From Ornithinibacillus massiliensis (GTDB lineage: Bacteria; Bacillota; Bacilli; Bacillales; Amphibacillaceae): a stretch of DNA of 64,000 nt. Positions within the stretch are counted from its first letter, which is position 1, and every line of letters starts with the position of its first letter. Where the stretch lies: positions 235,075-299,074 of the forward strand of contig NZ_JAGXBY010000005.1 in NCBI RefSeq assembly GCF_018310345.1. The letters run 5' to 3'. A program made the position numbers and the translations under genes. Shown here in pieces: positions 9,327 to 17,245 of this stretch. The notes under the pieces are model-generated. The model had not been told where the DNA came from. It worked only from the letters and a program-made list of their open reading frames with translations, and did no database searches.

Positions 9327-9364
9327 AAGCACACAACAATCCATAGGTTGCTGTGTGCTTTTTC
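9327..9364. terminator. Terminator after yteA
   Basis: AAGCACACA (9327-9335) pairs with TGTGTGCTT (9352-9360), with a T-rich tail on the plus strand. Confidence 0.85.
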
Positions 9365-9377
9365 TTGATGTTCTCAT

Positions 9378-10250
9378 CTACGGTAAAAAGTAAAACAGTT
9401 CTCTCATGATACTCCCAAATAGGGAGTTTGAAAATAGTACAATTAATAAAAGCTCTGATACATATAGTCCCAATAAGGTATAAATCTTATCGAAACCATC
9501 CCCCTCTTTTTCCCACAAAATAAGTACAGGAACGACAAAAATCGACCCTACTACACCAATAGCCAATAATAGGACGGGGATGATTGGCATTTGAACAATC
9601 AGCAATATACTACCAGATACATAAAGTAGGCCATATGGTAATATATAAGCCCCGTACTTACCAAGAACATCTAGAAACGATAAATTTAACTTTATAAGTT
9701 TTGCTGCTGCAAACGTAATACCGATAAAGCCTGCAAATAATAATATGTATAAGAATAATGGCACTAAAAATCCATAAAACATGGATGGTGCTGGCATGAA
9801 AAAGCTGTTCCGTGAGTAGATGGCCATAGGGATAAAAGTACTTAAAGAAATAAACAAAGCAATTGCTACTAATGTAATCAGTGCTGAGTACTTATCCTTA
9901 TGATTAGCTTTTCTGGCCATACTAGGCTTTTTCACTAACGTCATAAAGAAGTAACCGAAGTTAGTAAAGATGGAACCTAACTGATCGGCAAAGTCGTTTT
10001 TGTTTTCTGTTGTTTGATGTGTTTCTTTTTCTTGTGCATGATAGGTACCGGTAGCTTCACCTTCAGATGGTGTTACTAAATTGGTAGCTTGGGAAGGGAT
10101 AGTCTCTTCTTTACTTGTTGAATCAACCTTTTCCTCAGGAAGTTCTTCTGTTAATCGGTCATTATAGTCTTCGTTTTTTTCTAGTGGTGATCCACAATGA
10201 ACACATAACGCCCCTGTCCCTGATTCATGGTCACAATGTTCACACTTCAT
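9378..10250 (-). CDS. Zinc-ribbon multi-pass membrane protein of unknown function
   Basis: About 290 residues. The N-terminus has a CxxC...CxxC zinc ribbon (CEHC and CVHC within the first 20 residues), then a polar acidic linker to about residue 90, then about five hydrophobic segments resembling Yip1-type membrane proteins. The start at 10250 is preferred because GGAGAG lies 9 nt upstream; the 10265 ATG has no ribosome binding site. Function is unknown. It sits downstream of htrB in the same orientation, separated from it by a terminator. Confidence 0.75.
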   Translation of the reverse strand: MKCEHCDHESGTGALCVHCGSPLEKNEDYNDRLTEELPEEKVDSTSKEETIPSQATNLVTPSEGEATGTYHAQEKETHQTTENKNDFADQLGSIFTNFGYFFMTLVKKPSMARKANHKDKYSALITLVAIALFISLSTFIPMAIYSRNSFFMPAPSMFYGFLVPLFLYILLFAGFIGITFAAAKLIKLNLSFLDVLGKYGAYILPYGLLYVSGSILLIVQMPIIPVLLLAIGVVGSIFVVPVLILWEKEGDGFDKIYTLLGLYVSELLLIVLFSNSLFGSIMRELFYFLP

Positions 10251-10327
10251 AACTCCACTCTCCATTTATTGAATAATAATTAAATGATACTATAAACAAA
10301 TTCGGCAGAAAAGGACAAAAATAGATA

Positions 10328-10354
10328 AAAAGAAGGGAGAGGTACCCTTCTTTT
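10328..10354 (-). terminator. Terminator of htrB
   Basis: AAAAGAAGGG (10328-10337) pairs with CCCTTCTTTT (10345-10354), T-rich beyond the stem on the minus strand. Confidence 0.8.
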
Positions 10355-10362
10355 ACACTGGT

Positions 10363-11661
10363 TTATTCATTTTTATCCATTAGCTCAAGGTCAATGACTT
10401 GTTTTTCGCCATTTCGATATATTTCCAGTTTAACCGTGTCACCGACTTTGGTTTCCGAATACATGTATTTTCTAAGTTCTAGCGCTGTTGGTGTTTCATG
10501 ATCATCGATTTTCGTAATGACATCAAATTGCTGTAATCCAGCTTTTTCGGCAGGTGAGCCTGGTTCTACACTTGCTACGACCATACCTTGCTCAACGCCA
10601 TCTGGAAGAATAATATTATGGCGATATTGCATCGGAACTTGGTTTAATGTAGCCATACTAATACCAATAAATGGACGTTGCACTTTTCCATTGGTTTCTA
10701 GCTGTTCCATGATGGGTAGGGCAGTGTCAATTGGAATTGCAAAACCAATTCCCTCTACTTGGGTACTGGCTATTTTCATGGAGTTAATACCAATTACTTC
10801 TCCATTAGCATCAACTAATGCCCCACCACTATTACCAGGGTTGATTGCTGCGTCTGTTTGAATAACCTCAGTGACCCAATCGGCTACCTGATCACCAGTT
10901 GTATCGACTGACACGGATCGATTTAATCCACTAATTATCCCTTTTGTTAACGAGTTGGCAAATTCTATACCTAATGGATTACCGATAGCAAATACGGTTT
11001 CCCCAACTTGTTTATCTTCCGTTGTACCTAATGTAGCAACGCGGTTTACTTTCTCCCCGTCTATCTCAAGTACTGCTAAATCGGTTAATTCATCTGTTCC
11101 GAGTACTTTTGCTGGGATACGCTCATCGTTAGCTAATACGACCTCGACCTGCTCGGCACCATTTACGACGTGATGATTAGTAACGACATATGCTTTTCCA
11201 TTTTCTTTTTTATAAATGATACCAGAGCCGGTTCCTGCTTCTTCACTGTTTGTCCAAATGCTTTGACGTTGTAAATTAGTTACTCCTACCACTGCTTCCG
11301 AAACTTCTGCAATGTTTGTAGAACTGTTAGCATCTTCTGAGGCCATGGTAGTGATGACGTTTTGCCCCGAATGATGATTGGTGCCTTGTGCACTATCCGT
11401 TTTGCTTGTATTCCCAAATGCTATGACATTCGTGAAGAGAAGTACTAAAAGAATAGCTACCGGTATTAAACCTCCCACTAAGCCAAAAAAGAATGCCTTT
11501 ATGTTAGAAGGACCTTTTGATTTTTCTTTTTTCTCTTTTGGCGTCGTATGTGGCTTGGTTAGTCCTGGATCATCAAGCTGTTCTGCTTGGTAAGATATAT
11601 TATCATGATTTAATGAATGTTCTTGCTCATTTTGCGGATTATGTTGTTCATTGTGCTCCAT
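10363..11661 (-). CDS. htrB: HtrA-family membrane serine protease with PDZ domain (HtrB-like)
   Basis: A 432-residue envelope quality-control protease. A cytoplasmic charged N-terminus (1-55) is followed by one membrane segment (56-82), a trypsin-like domain with triad His164 (TNHHVV), Asp194 (LTDLAVL) and Ser278 (GNSGGA), and a C-terminal PDZ domain (about 330-425, with GSPAEKAGL). It degrades misfolded secreted proteins at the outer membrane face. It lies divergent from a CssRS-type two-component system, the arrangement known for htrB (yvtA) in B. subtilis, where CssR induces htrA and htrB during secretion stress. Confidence 0.92.
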   Translation of the reverse strand: MEHNEQHNPQNEQEHSLNHDNISYQAEQLDDPGLTKPHTTPKEKKEKSKGPSNIKAFFFGLVGGLIPVAILLVLLFTNVIAFGNTSKTDSAQGTNHHSGQNVITTMASEDANSSTNIAEVSEAVVGVTNLQRQSIWTNSEEAGTGSGIIYKKENGKAYVVTNHHVVNGAEQVEVVLANDERIPAKVLGTDELTDLAVLEIDGEKVNRVATLGTTEDKQVGETVFAIGNPLGIEFANSLTKGIISGLNRSVSVDTTGDQVADWVTEVIQTDAAINPGNSGGALVDANGEVIGINSMKIASTQVEGIGFAIPIDTALPIMEQLETNGKVQRPFIGISMATLNQVPMQYRHNIILPDGVEQGMVVASVEPGSPAEKAGLQQFDVITKIDDHETPTALELRKYMYSETKVGDTVKLEIYRNGEKQVIDLELMDKNE

Positions 11662-11727
11662 AAAACATTCACCCTTTCTTAATCTATAGCTATAACATAC
11701 CCTTAAGGCTCGGCACAGCTTAGGTAT

Positions 11728-11747
11728 AAATGTGGAATAAATGTGGA
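11728..11747. promoter_or_regulatory. Direct repeat, candidate CssR operator
   Basis: AAATGTGGA occurs at 11728-11736 and again at 11739-11747, an 11-bp period that puts both copies on one face of the helix, as in OmpR-family operators. It lies in the 180-bp htrB/cssR divergent region. Assignment to CssR is inference from position. Confidence 0.45.
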
Positions 11748-11843
11748 AATATGCAAAATTTATAATGCGTTTCTTTTATTTAATGGTAAAAGGGTTTAAA
11801 ATTTTAGATGTAAACTCTATTAGAAAATAGTGTGGTGATGAAT

Positions 11844-12530
11844 ATGAATTATCATATTGCAGTGATTGAAGACGACCCGAATATCCAGGCAATCGTCTCC
11901 GCCTTCCTTAAAAAAGAGGGATATGAAGTGACGGTAATGGATACGGCAGAAAAAGGGATGGAACTATGGGAAGCAAATCCCCCTGATATGTGGATTGTTG
12001 ATATTATGCTACCAGGTATGGATGGCTATGAATTTTGCAAAAAAATCCGGAATGAAAGTGAAGTTCCAATTATTATTGTGTCTGCAAAGGATGAAGAAAT
12101 TGATAAAATTCTTGGTCTAGAATTAGGTGGCGACGATTACTTGACTAAGCCATTTAGTCCGAGAGAGCTTATGGCACGTATTAAACGAATATTTAGGCGA
12201 TATCGTCCAGAGGAAAAACAGGAGCACCATGAAGGAAATCAAGTTATTGTCGATCGTTTAGTCATTGATAAAAATAACAGACGAGTTTTTTGGGATGAAG
12301 ATGAAAAAGATGTCACAACAAAAGAATTTGATATGCTGCTTTTATTTGCTCAAAATGTCAATCGAGCCTTTTCTCGGGAGGAGCTATTAACACGGATTTG
12401 GGGAGATGATTATTTTGGTAGTGATCGAGCAGTGGATGATTTAGTCAAACGAATTCGAAAAAAACTACAAGAGCTACCACTAGAGACGGTATGGGGTTTT
12501 GGTTACCGACTCAGGGATAAAGAGGAATAG
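11844..12530 (+). CDS. cssR: Response regulator, CssR-like
   Basis: About 228 residues of the OmpR/PhoB class. The receiver domain has an acidic pair (EDD), the phosphoacceptor Asp in WIVDIMLPG (near residue 53) and the Lys of LTKPF. The winged-helix DNA-binding domain ends in WGDDYFGSDRAVDDLVKR, closely matching B. subtilis CssR. Several in-frame starts exist (GTG 11832, GTG 11835, ATG 11838); the ATG at 11844 is best spaced from GGTG. The stop is 2 bp before the kinase start, so the two are co-transcribed. Confidence 0.87.
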   Translation: MNYHIAVIEDDPNIQAIVSAFLKKEGYEVTVMDTAEKGMELWEANPPDMWIVDIMLPGMDGYEFCKKIRNESEVPIIIVSAKDEEIDKILGLELGGDDYLTKPFSPRELMARIKRIFRRYRPEEKQEHHEGNQVIVDRLVIDKNNRRVFWDEDEKDVTTKEFDMLLLFAQNVNRAFSREELLTRIWGDDYFGSDRAVDDLVKRIRKKLQELPLETVWGFGYRLRDKEE

Positions 12531-12532
12531 CG

Positions 12533-13867
12533 ATGAAGCTTCAGTATCAATTAAATGCGGCATTTACAGCGTTACTACTTATCATTATGGCGGTTACGTT
12601 TTACGTTGTGTATTCATTAATACTAAATTTATTAATTCAAGATGAACAAAGACAGCTTGAGCAAAAAGGTGAGATTATTGTAAGTGTATTAGATGAAGCA
12701 TTCATATCAAGGGAAAATATAAGAGGCTTCAATGAATTTTTACAAGAACAGGATTTACAATTATTCTTGTATGATCGCGGGCAAAATATGGTACATTTCT
12801 CTACCTTACCGACTTCTGTCGTAACAGGATTATTTATGAATAATGATTTTAGTAATCCTAATGAAGAGCTATGGGAATACGGTAATGAGAAATATGTGAC
12901 CTCTCGTATTCTAATTGTGCCACAAAGTCTTGGTTTAGAACTGATTTTACTTACGCCATTACAGGATCTACAAATTGTGCAACAGGATTTTATTGTACGG
13001 ATGTTAATTGTTTTCCTTATTGGAGCGCTTGTTGCAATTGGTCTCAGTTACTTCTTAACAAGAAAGTTAGTAACACCGCTAACTAGGCTCAAATATCAGT
13101 TGAAGAAAATTGAGAATAGGGACTTTGATGAGGTAGAACCGATTCAGGCATCAGGGGAAGTAAAAGAGGTTGCACAGAGTGTTTATGATATGGCAAATGA
13201 GTTACAGCGCTATATCAGTACACAGCGAACGTTTTTCCAAAATGCTAGTCATGAATTAAAAACCCCACTAATGACTATTCAAGGCTATGCGGAAGGAATA
13301 AAGGAGAAAATTTTTGAAGCGGAGGAAGAGGAAAAAGGTCTTGAAGTTATTGTTTCTGAGGTGAATCGACTGAAGAAGATTATTAATGAAATGATATTAC
13401 TTGCGAAGCTTGAGAGTGAAGAAATCTCGTATCATCAAGAAAAGATCGCATTGACAGATTTAATCAATAAAGTCATGGAACGGGCCTTGCCTATTGCAAC
13501 CGAAAAGGGTGTCACACTTCAGCAACAGGTAGAGGAGCAGCTTTATCTAATAGGGGATGAAGAAAGAATTTTACGTGCTTTGTTGAATTTGACCTTTAAT
13601 GGTGTTCGCCATGGACATAGTCAGCTCCTTATTACAGCACAAGAGAGTAATGGACAAGTGCAAATCATAATTGAAGATGATGGGGAAGGGATTTCTGAAG
13701 AATTAATGCCACATATTTTCCATCGTTTTGTTAAAGGTAAGAATGGAGAGACTGGATTAGGTCTTGCCATTGCGAGGGCTATTATTGAACAATCCAATGG
13801 GAAAATTGAAGCTAGTAGGTCCAATTTAGGCGGGGCTAAATTCACATTAAGTTTTACGAGGGATTAA
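12533..13867 (+). CDS. cssS: Sensor histidine kinase, CssS-like
   Basis: A 444-residue membrane kinase. Transmembrane helices at about 8-34 and 157-182 enclose an extracytoplasmic sensor domain of about 120 residues. A HAMP domain follows, then the DHp motif NASHELKTPLMTIQGYAEG with the phosphoacceptor His, and an ATPase domain with N box (LLNLTFNGVRH), DDGEGI and GLGLAIA boxes. The DHp segment matches CssS (HDLKTPVMVIRGY), but the sensor domain is diverged, so orthology rests mainly on gene order with cssR and htrB. Confidence 0.82.
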   Translation: MKLQYQLNAAFTALLLIIMAVTFYVVYSLILNLLIQDEQRQLEQKGEIIVSVLDEAFISRENIRGFNEFLQEQDLQLFLYDRGQNMVHFSTLPTSVVTGLFMNNDFSNPNEELWEYGNEKYVTSRILIVPQSLGLELILLTPLQDLQIVQQDFIVRMLIVFLIGALVAIGLSYFLTRKLVTPLTRLKYQLKKIENRDFDEVEPIQASGEVKEVAQSVYDMANELQRYISTQRTFFQNASHELKTPLMTIQGYAEGIKEKIFEAEEEEKGLEVIVSEVNRLKKIINEMILLAKLESEEISYHQEKIALTDLINKVMERALPIATEKGVTLQQQVEEQLYLIGDEERILRALLNLTFNGVRHGHSQLLITAQESNGQVQIIIEDDGEGISEELMPHIFHRFVKGKNGETGLGLAIARAIIEQSNGKIEASRSNLGGAKFTLSFTRD

Positions 13868-13955
13868 CACTGTTGACTGTCATAATGGATAGATTCAGGA
13901 GGAAGATGAGCTCAACCCCGGAGTACATGAGCCCAAAGTAGTCGATAAAAATAAA

Positions 13956-13984
13956 AAGACAGTATTCACGATATATGATATAAT
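13956..13984 (+). promoter_or_regulatory. Sigma-A promoter of typA
   Basis: AAGACA (13956-13961), a 17-bp spacer and a perfect TATAAT (13979-13984), 43 bp before the typA start codon. Confidence 0.7.
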
Positions 13985-14027
13985 AATCTAGTTTGATTCA
14001 GTCGGATACAAGAGGAGCGTACTTTTT

Positions 14028-15857
14028 ATGCAATTAAGAGAAGATATTCGTAATATCGCAATTATTGCGCACGTTGACCATGGTAAAACAACATTAGTAG
14101 ACCAATTACTGAAGTACTCTGGTACTTTTCGTGAAAACGAGCAAGTAGACGAACGTGCAATGGATTCCAACGATATTGAGCGTGAACGTGGAATTACGAT
14201 TTTAGCCAAAAACACAGCGATTAGCTATAACGATAAAAGAATTAACATCTTAGATACACCAGGACACGCAGACTTCGGTGGAGAGGTAGAGCGTATTCTG
14301 AAAATGGTTGATGGTGTAGCTCTAGTAGTAGATGCCTATGAAGGAACTATGCCACAAACACGATTCGTGTTAAAAAAGGCACTTGAGCAAAAATTAACGC
14401 CAATTGTTGTGTTAAACAAGATTGACCGACCTAATGCAAGACCGGCAGAAGTAGTTGATGAAGTATTAGATTTATTCATAGAATTAGGAGCGGATGATGA
14501 GCAATTAGAATTCCCGGTTGTATATGCATCTGCACTAAATGGTACTTCAGGCTATGAGCCAGAAGATCAACAAGAAACAATGGATCCAGTATTCCAAACG
14601 ATTATTGAACATATTCCTGCACCACAGGATAACCGTGATGAACCATTACAGTTCCAAGTGACATTGCTTGATTACAATGACTATGTTGGACGTATTGGGG
14701 TTGGACGTGTTGTACGTGGAACGATTAAGGTAGGGCAACAGGTTGTTGTTATTAAGAAGGACGGCACACAGAAGAACTTCCGTATAAGCAAGTTGTTTGG
14801 TTTCTTTGGTCTGAAAAGGATGGAAATTGAAGAAGCAATTGCTGGAGATATTGTCGCAATCTCAGGACTTGAGGACCTAAATGTCGGTGAGACGATTTGT
14901 CCACAGGATCATCCAGACCCACTACCAGTATTACACATTGATGAGCCGACTTTACAGATGACGTTTGTTACAAATAATAGTCCATTTGCTGGTCGTGAAG
15001 GGAAGTACATTACTTCTCGTAAAATTGAAGAACGTCTAATGAAACAGCTTGAGACCGATGTAAGCTTACGTGTAGACCCTACAGAATCTCCAGATGCATG
15101 GATTGTTTCTGGTCGTGGGGAATTGCACCTGTCTATTTTAATTGAGAATATGCGCCGAGAAGGTTATGAGCTACAATTATCAAAACCAAAGGTTATTCTT
15201 AAAGAAATTGATGGTGTGCTTTGTGAGCCAGTTGAACGCGTACAAGTGGATGTTCCGGAAGAGCATACAGGTGCAATAATGGAATCCCTAGGTGCACGTA
15301 AAGGTGAAATGCTCGATATGGTCAACCATGGTAATGGTCAGGTTCGCCTTGAATTCAAGGTTCCTTCACGTGGATTAATTGGATATTCTACAGAATTTAT
15401 GTCTCAGACTCGTGGATATGGTATTCTAAACCATACATTTGAGTCTTATGAGCCTGTTATTAAAGGGCAAGTAGGAGGAAGACGTCAAGGAGTACTTGTT
15501 GCTTTAGAGAATGGAAAAGCATCTACTTATGGAATTATGAACCTTGAAGACCGCGGAATCATTTTTGTTGAACCAGGTACAGAAGTTTATGCTGGTATGA
15601 TTGTTGGGGAGCATAACCGCGAAAATGATCTAACTGTTAATATTACAAAAGAGAAGCATCTAACTAACGTTCGTTCCGCTACGAAAGACCAGACATCAAC
15701 TATTCGTAAAACGAGAACGATGTCACTGGAAGAAGCGATTGAATACTTGAATGATGATGAGTACTGTGAAGTAACGCCAGAATCCATCCGTTTACGTAAG
15801 AAAATTTTAAATAAAAATGAACGTGAAAAAGCAGCAAAACGTGAGAAGCAAGTTTAA
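14028..15857 (+). CDS. typA: Ribosome-associated translational GTPase TypA/BipA
   Basis: A 609-residue translational GTPase. The G1 motif [10 protein letters not shown]2 ERGIT, G3 DTPGHADF and G4 NKID are all present in the N-terminal domain. Beta-barrel and EF-G III/V-like domains and the BipA-specific C-terminal domain follow. It binds the ribosome near the A site and supports 50S assembly and growth at low temperature or under stress. AGAGGAG precedes the ATG. It is monocistronic, with a clear promoter and a strong terminator. Confidence 0.96.
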   Translation: MQLREDIRNIAIIAHVDHGKTTLVDQLLKYSGTFRENEQVDERAMDSNDIERERGITILAKNTAISYNDKRINILDTPGHADFGGEVERILKMVDGVALVVDAYEGTMPQTRFVLKKALEQKLTPIVVLNKIDRPNARPAEVVDEVLDLFIELGADDEQLEFPVVYASALNGTSGYEPEDQQETMDPVFQTIIEHIPAPQDNRDEPLQFQVTLLDYNDYVGRIGVGRVVRGTIKVGQQVVVIKKDGTQKNFRISKLFGFFGLKRMEIEEAIAGDIVAISGLEDLNVGETICPQDHPDPLPVLHIDEPTLQMTFVTNNSPFAGREGKYITSRKIEERLMKQLETDVSLRVDPTESPDAWIVSGRGELHLSILIENMRREGYELQLSKPKVILKEIDGVLCEPVERVQVDVPEEHTGAIMESLGARKGEMLDMVNHGNGQVRLEFKVPSRGLIGYSTEFMSQTRGYGILNHTFESYEPVIKGQVGGRRQGVLVALENGKASTYGIMNLEDRGIIFVEPGTEVYAGMIVGEHNRENDLTVNITKEKHLTNVRSATKDQTSTIRKTRTMSLEEAIEYLNDDEYCEVTPESIRLRKKILNKNEREKAAKREKQV

Positions 15858-15867
15858 TGTTTAATTA

Positions 15868-15906
15868 GAGGATATCATTGGGAACTACCATTGATATCCT
15901 CTTTTT
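15868..15906 (+). terminator. Intrinsic terminator of typA
   Basis: GAGGATATCA (15868-15877) and TGATATCCTC (15892-15901) form a perfect 10-bp stem followed by six T. Confidence 0.9.
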
Positions 15907-15983
15907 TCATTAGATAGGTGGATTATACTTATAAAATCAAGATGACTCCTTTACAATGGAATAAAATACTATTGGAGGAGTGG

Positions 15984-17057
15984 TTGACCATTCGTATATT
16001 TCTATCACTGATTATGTTATGTATCCTTATAGGCTGTTCTAATCCAGATGATTCGTTCCAACAGACCAACCCAACGGAAAATGATCTGACGTACGAAGTA
16101 GTTATGACCAACTTGCAAGAGCCGTGGGAAATCGAAATGCAAAACAAACAGTTTTTCATCAGTGAGCGTAATGGTTTTATTGTGGAAATCGCAGATGGAG
16201 ACATGAGGCGAGTACCAGTAGCATTAGAAAAAACGCTATCGAACCAACCTGAAGCAGGCCTGTTAGGCATAGCTATTCCTAGCGAATTTAGGGATAGAGC
16301 CTTTGCCTATTATTCGTATGCTGATGACCAAGCGTACTATCAACGCGTCGTAGAAATAAAGCGAACGAAGGATCAGTGGGAAGAAAGTAAAGTATTGATC
16401 GATCAAATTCCTGGAGGACAGTATCATCAAGGCGGTCGTATCCAGATAGGTCCCGATGATAAACTGTATATTACAACGGGGGATGCTTCTATTCCAGAGT
16501 TAGCACAGGATGTAGCAAGCTTAGCGGGAAAAATTCTTCGCATGAATTTAGATGGCTCTGTACCATCGGATAATCCATTTCCGAATAGCTATATCTATTC
16601 TTATGGTCATCGAAATCCTCAAGGGTTAGCTTGGGATTCGGATGGCAACTTGTATGCAACGGAACATGGTCAAACTGCCCACGATGAGATTAATCAAATT
16701 GGAAAAGGAAATAATTATGGTTGGCCAGTGATTGAGGGAGATGAAATAAGCGAAGGGATGGAGACCCCAATTGTGCATTCAGGAGAAGATACATGGGCTC
16801 CTTCGGGTATGAGCTACCTGGATGAAACATTTTATTTCGCATCATTACGTGGGGAAGGAATACGACAATTTAACCCTGATACAAAGCAGGTTAAACTTGT
16901 TTTTTCAGATGTAGGTAGAGTACGCGGTGTTTTAGCTACGGATGAAGGGTTATATGCTATTACGAATAATACAGATGGACGTGGTAACCCAGCCGAAGAT
17001 GATGACAAACTATTATTTATACCATTTGATATGTTGAGTGAGCTTCCTTCTGAATAA
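15984..17057 (+). CDS. Lipoprotein of the glucose/sorbosone (PQQ) dehydrogenase family
   Basis: About 357 residues. The open frame extends upstream, but the TTG at 15984 follows GGAGGAG closely and gives a clean lipoprotein signal (hydrophobic stretch then LIGC). The rest is a six-bladed beta-propeller of the soluble aldose sugar dehydrogenase family, with GLLGIAIP, GGRIQIGPD, GKILRMNLDGS, SYGHRNPQG and TEHGQTAHDEIN motifs; the two histidines in the last blocks are typical active-site positions. Family members oxidise sugars with PQQ, but no PQQ biosynthesis genes are in the window, so enzymatic activity here is uncertain. Confidence 0.85.
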   Translation: MTIRIFLSLIMLCILIGCSNPDDSFQQTNPTENDLTYEVVMTNLQEPWEIEMQNKQFFISERNGFIVEIADGDMRRVPVALEKTLSNQPEAGLLGIAIPSEFRDRAFAYYSYADDQAYYQRVVEIKRTKDQWEESKVLIDQIPGGQYHQGGRIQIGPDDKLYITTGDASIPELAQDVASLAGKILRMNLDGSVPSDNPFPNSYIYSYGHRNPQGLAWDSDGNLYATEHGQTAHDEINQIGKGNNYGWPVIEGDEISEGMETPIVHSGEDTWAPSGMSYLDETFYFASLRGEGIRQFNPDTKQVKLVFSDVGRVRGVLATDEGLYAITNNTDGRGNPAEDDDKLLFIPFDMLSELPSE

Positions 17058-17071
17058 GGAGCTCTTTTTTT
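17040..17071 (+). terminator. Terminator overlapping the sugar dehydrogenase stop codon
   Basis: GAGCTTCCTT (17040-17049) pairs with AAGGAGCTC (17056-17064), with one bulged T, followed by seven T. The stop codon lies in the stem. Confidence 0.8.
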
Positions 17072-17151
17072 ATTTAGAAGGAATCGGAATTGTGTTTCTC
17101 ATAATTAATGGTAATACCAATAACCTTTAGGGAAAAGATAAAAAAATAAAA

Positions 17152-17165
17152 TGAAAACCTTTACA
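17152..17165 (+). promoter_or_regulatory. Catabolite response element (cre) for CcpA
   Basis: TGAAAACCTTTACA differs at one position from the cre consensus TGWAANCGNTNWCA and overlaps the -35 box of the tre promoter. This fits CcpA repression of trehalose use when glucose is present. Confidence 0.6.
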
Positions 17166-17188
17166 AAACTTGTATATACAAGTATACT
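17160..17188 (+). promoter_or_regulatory. Sigma-A promoter of the tre operon
   Basis: TTTACA (17160-17165), a 17-bp spacer and TATACT (17183-17188). The spacer is almost exactly filled by the first TreR operator. Transcription from here would start near 17195, so the upstream in-frame ATG at 17189 cannot be used. Confidence 0.85.
17168..17183. promoter_or_regulatory. TreR operator 1
   Basis: ACTTGTATATACAAGT is a perfect 16-bp palindrome lying between the -35 and -10 boxes. The TTGTATATACAA core is the known TreR-type operator of Bacillus. Confidence 0.9.
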
Positions 17189-17204
17189 ATGAATATCAAG
17201 GTCA

Positions 17205-17220
17205 ACATGTATATACAAGT
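17205..17220. promoter_or_regulatory. TreR operator 2
   Basis: ACATGTATATACAAGT differs from operator 1 by one base. The centres are 37 bp apart, and this copy lies just downstream of the predicted transcription start. Confidence 0.85.
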
Positions 17221-17245
17221 TAATAATGAAAGGGGATTCATTCCT

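Noticed and set aside
10517..10861. 114-codon plus-strand frame opposite htrB
   Set aside because: Antisense shadow of the protease gene with no ribosome binding site.
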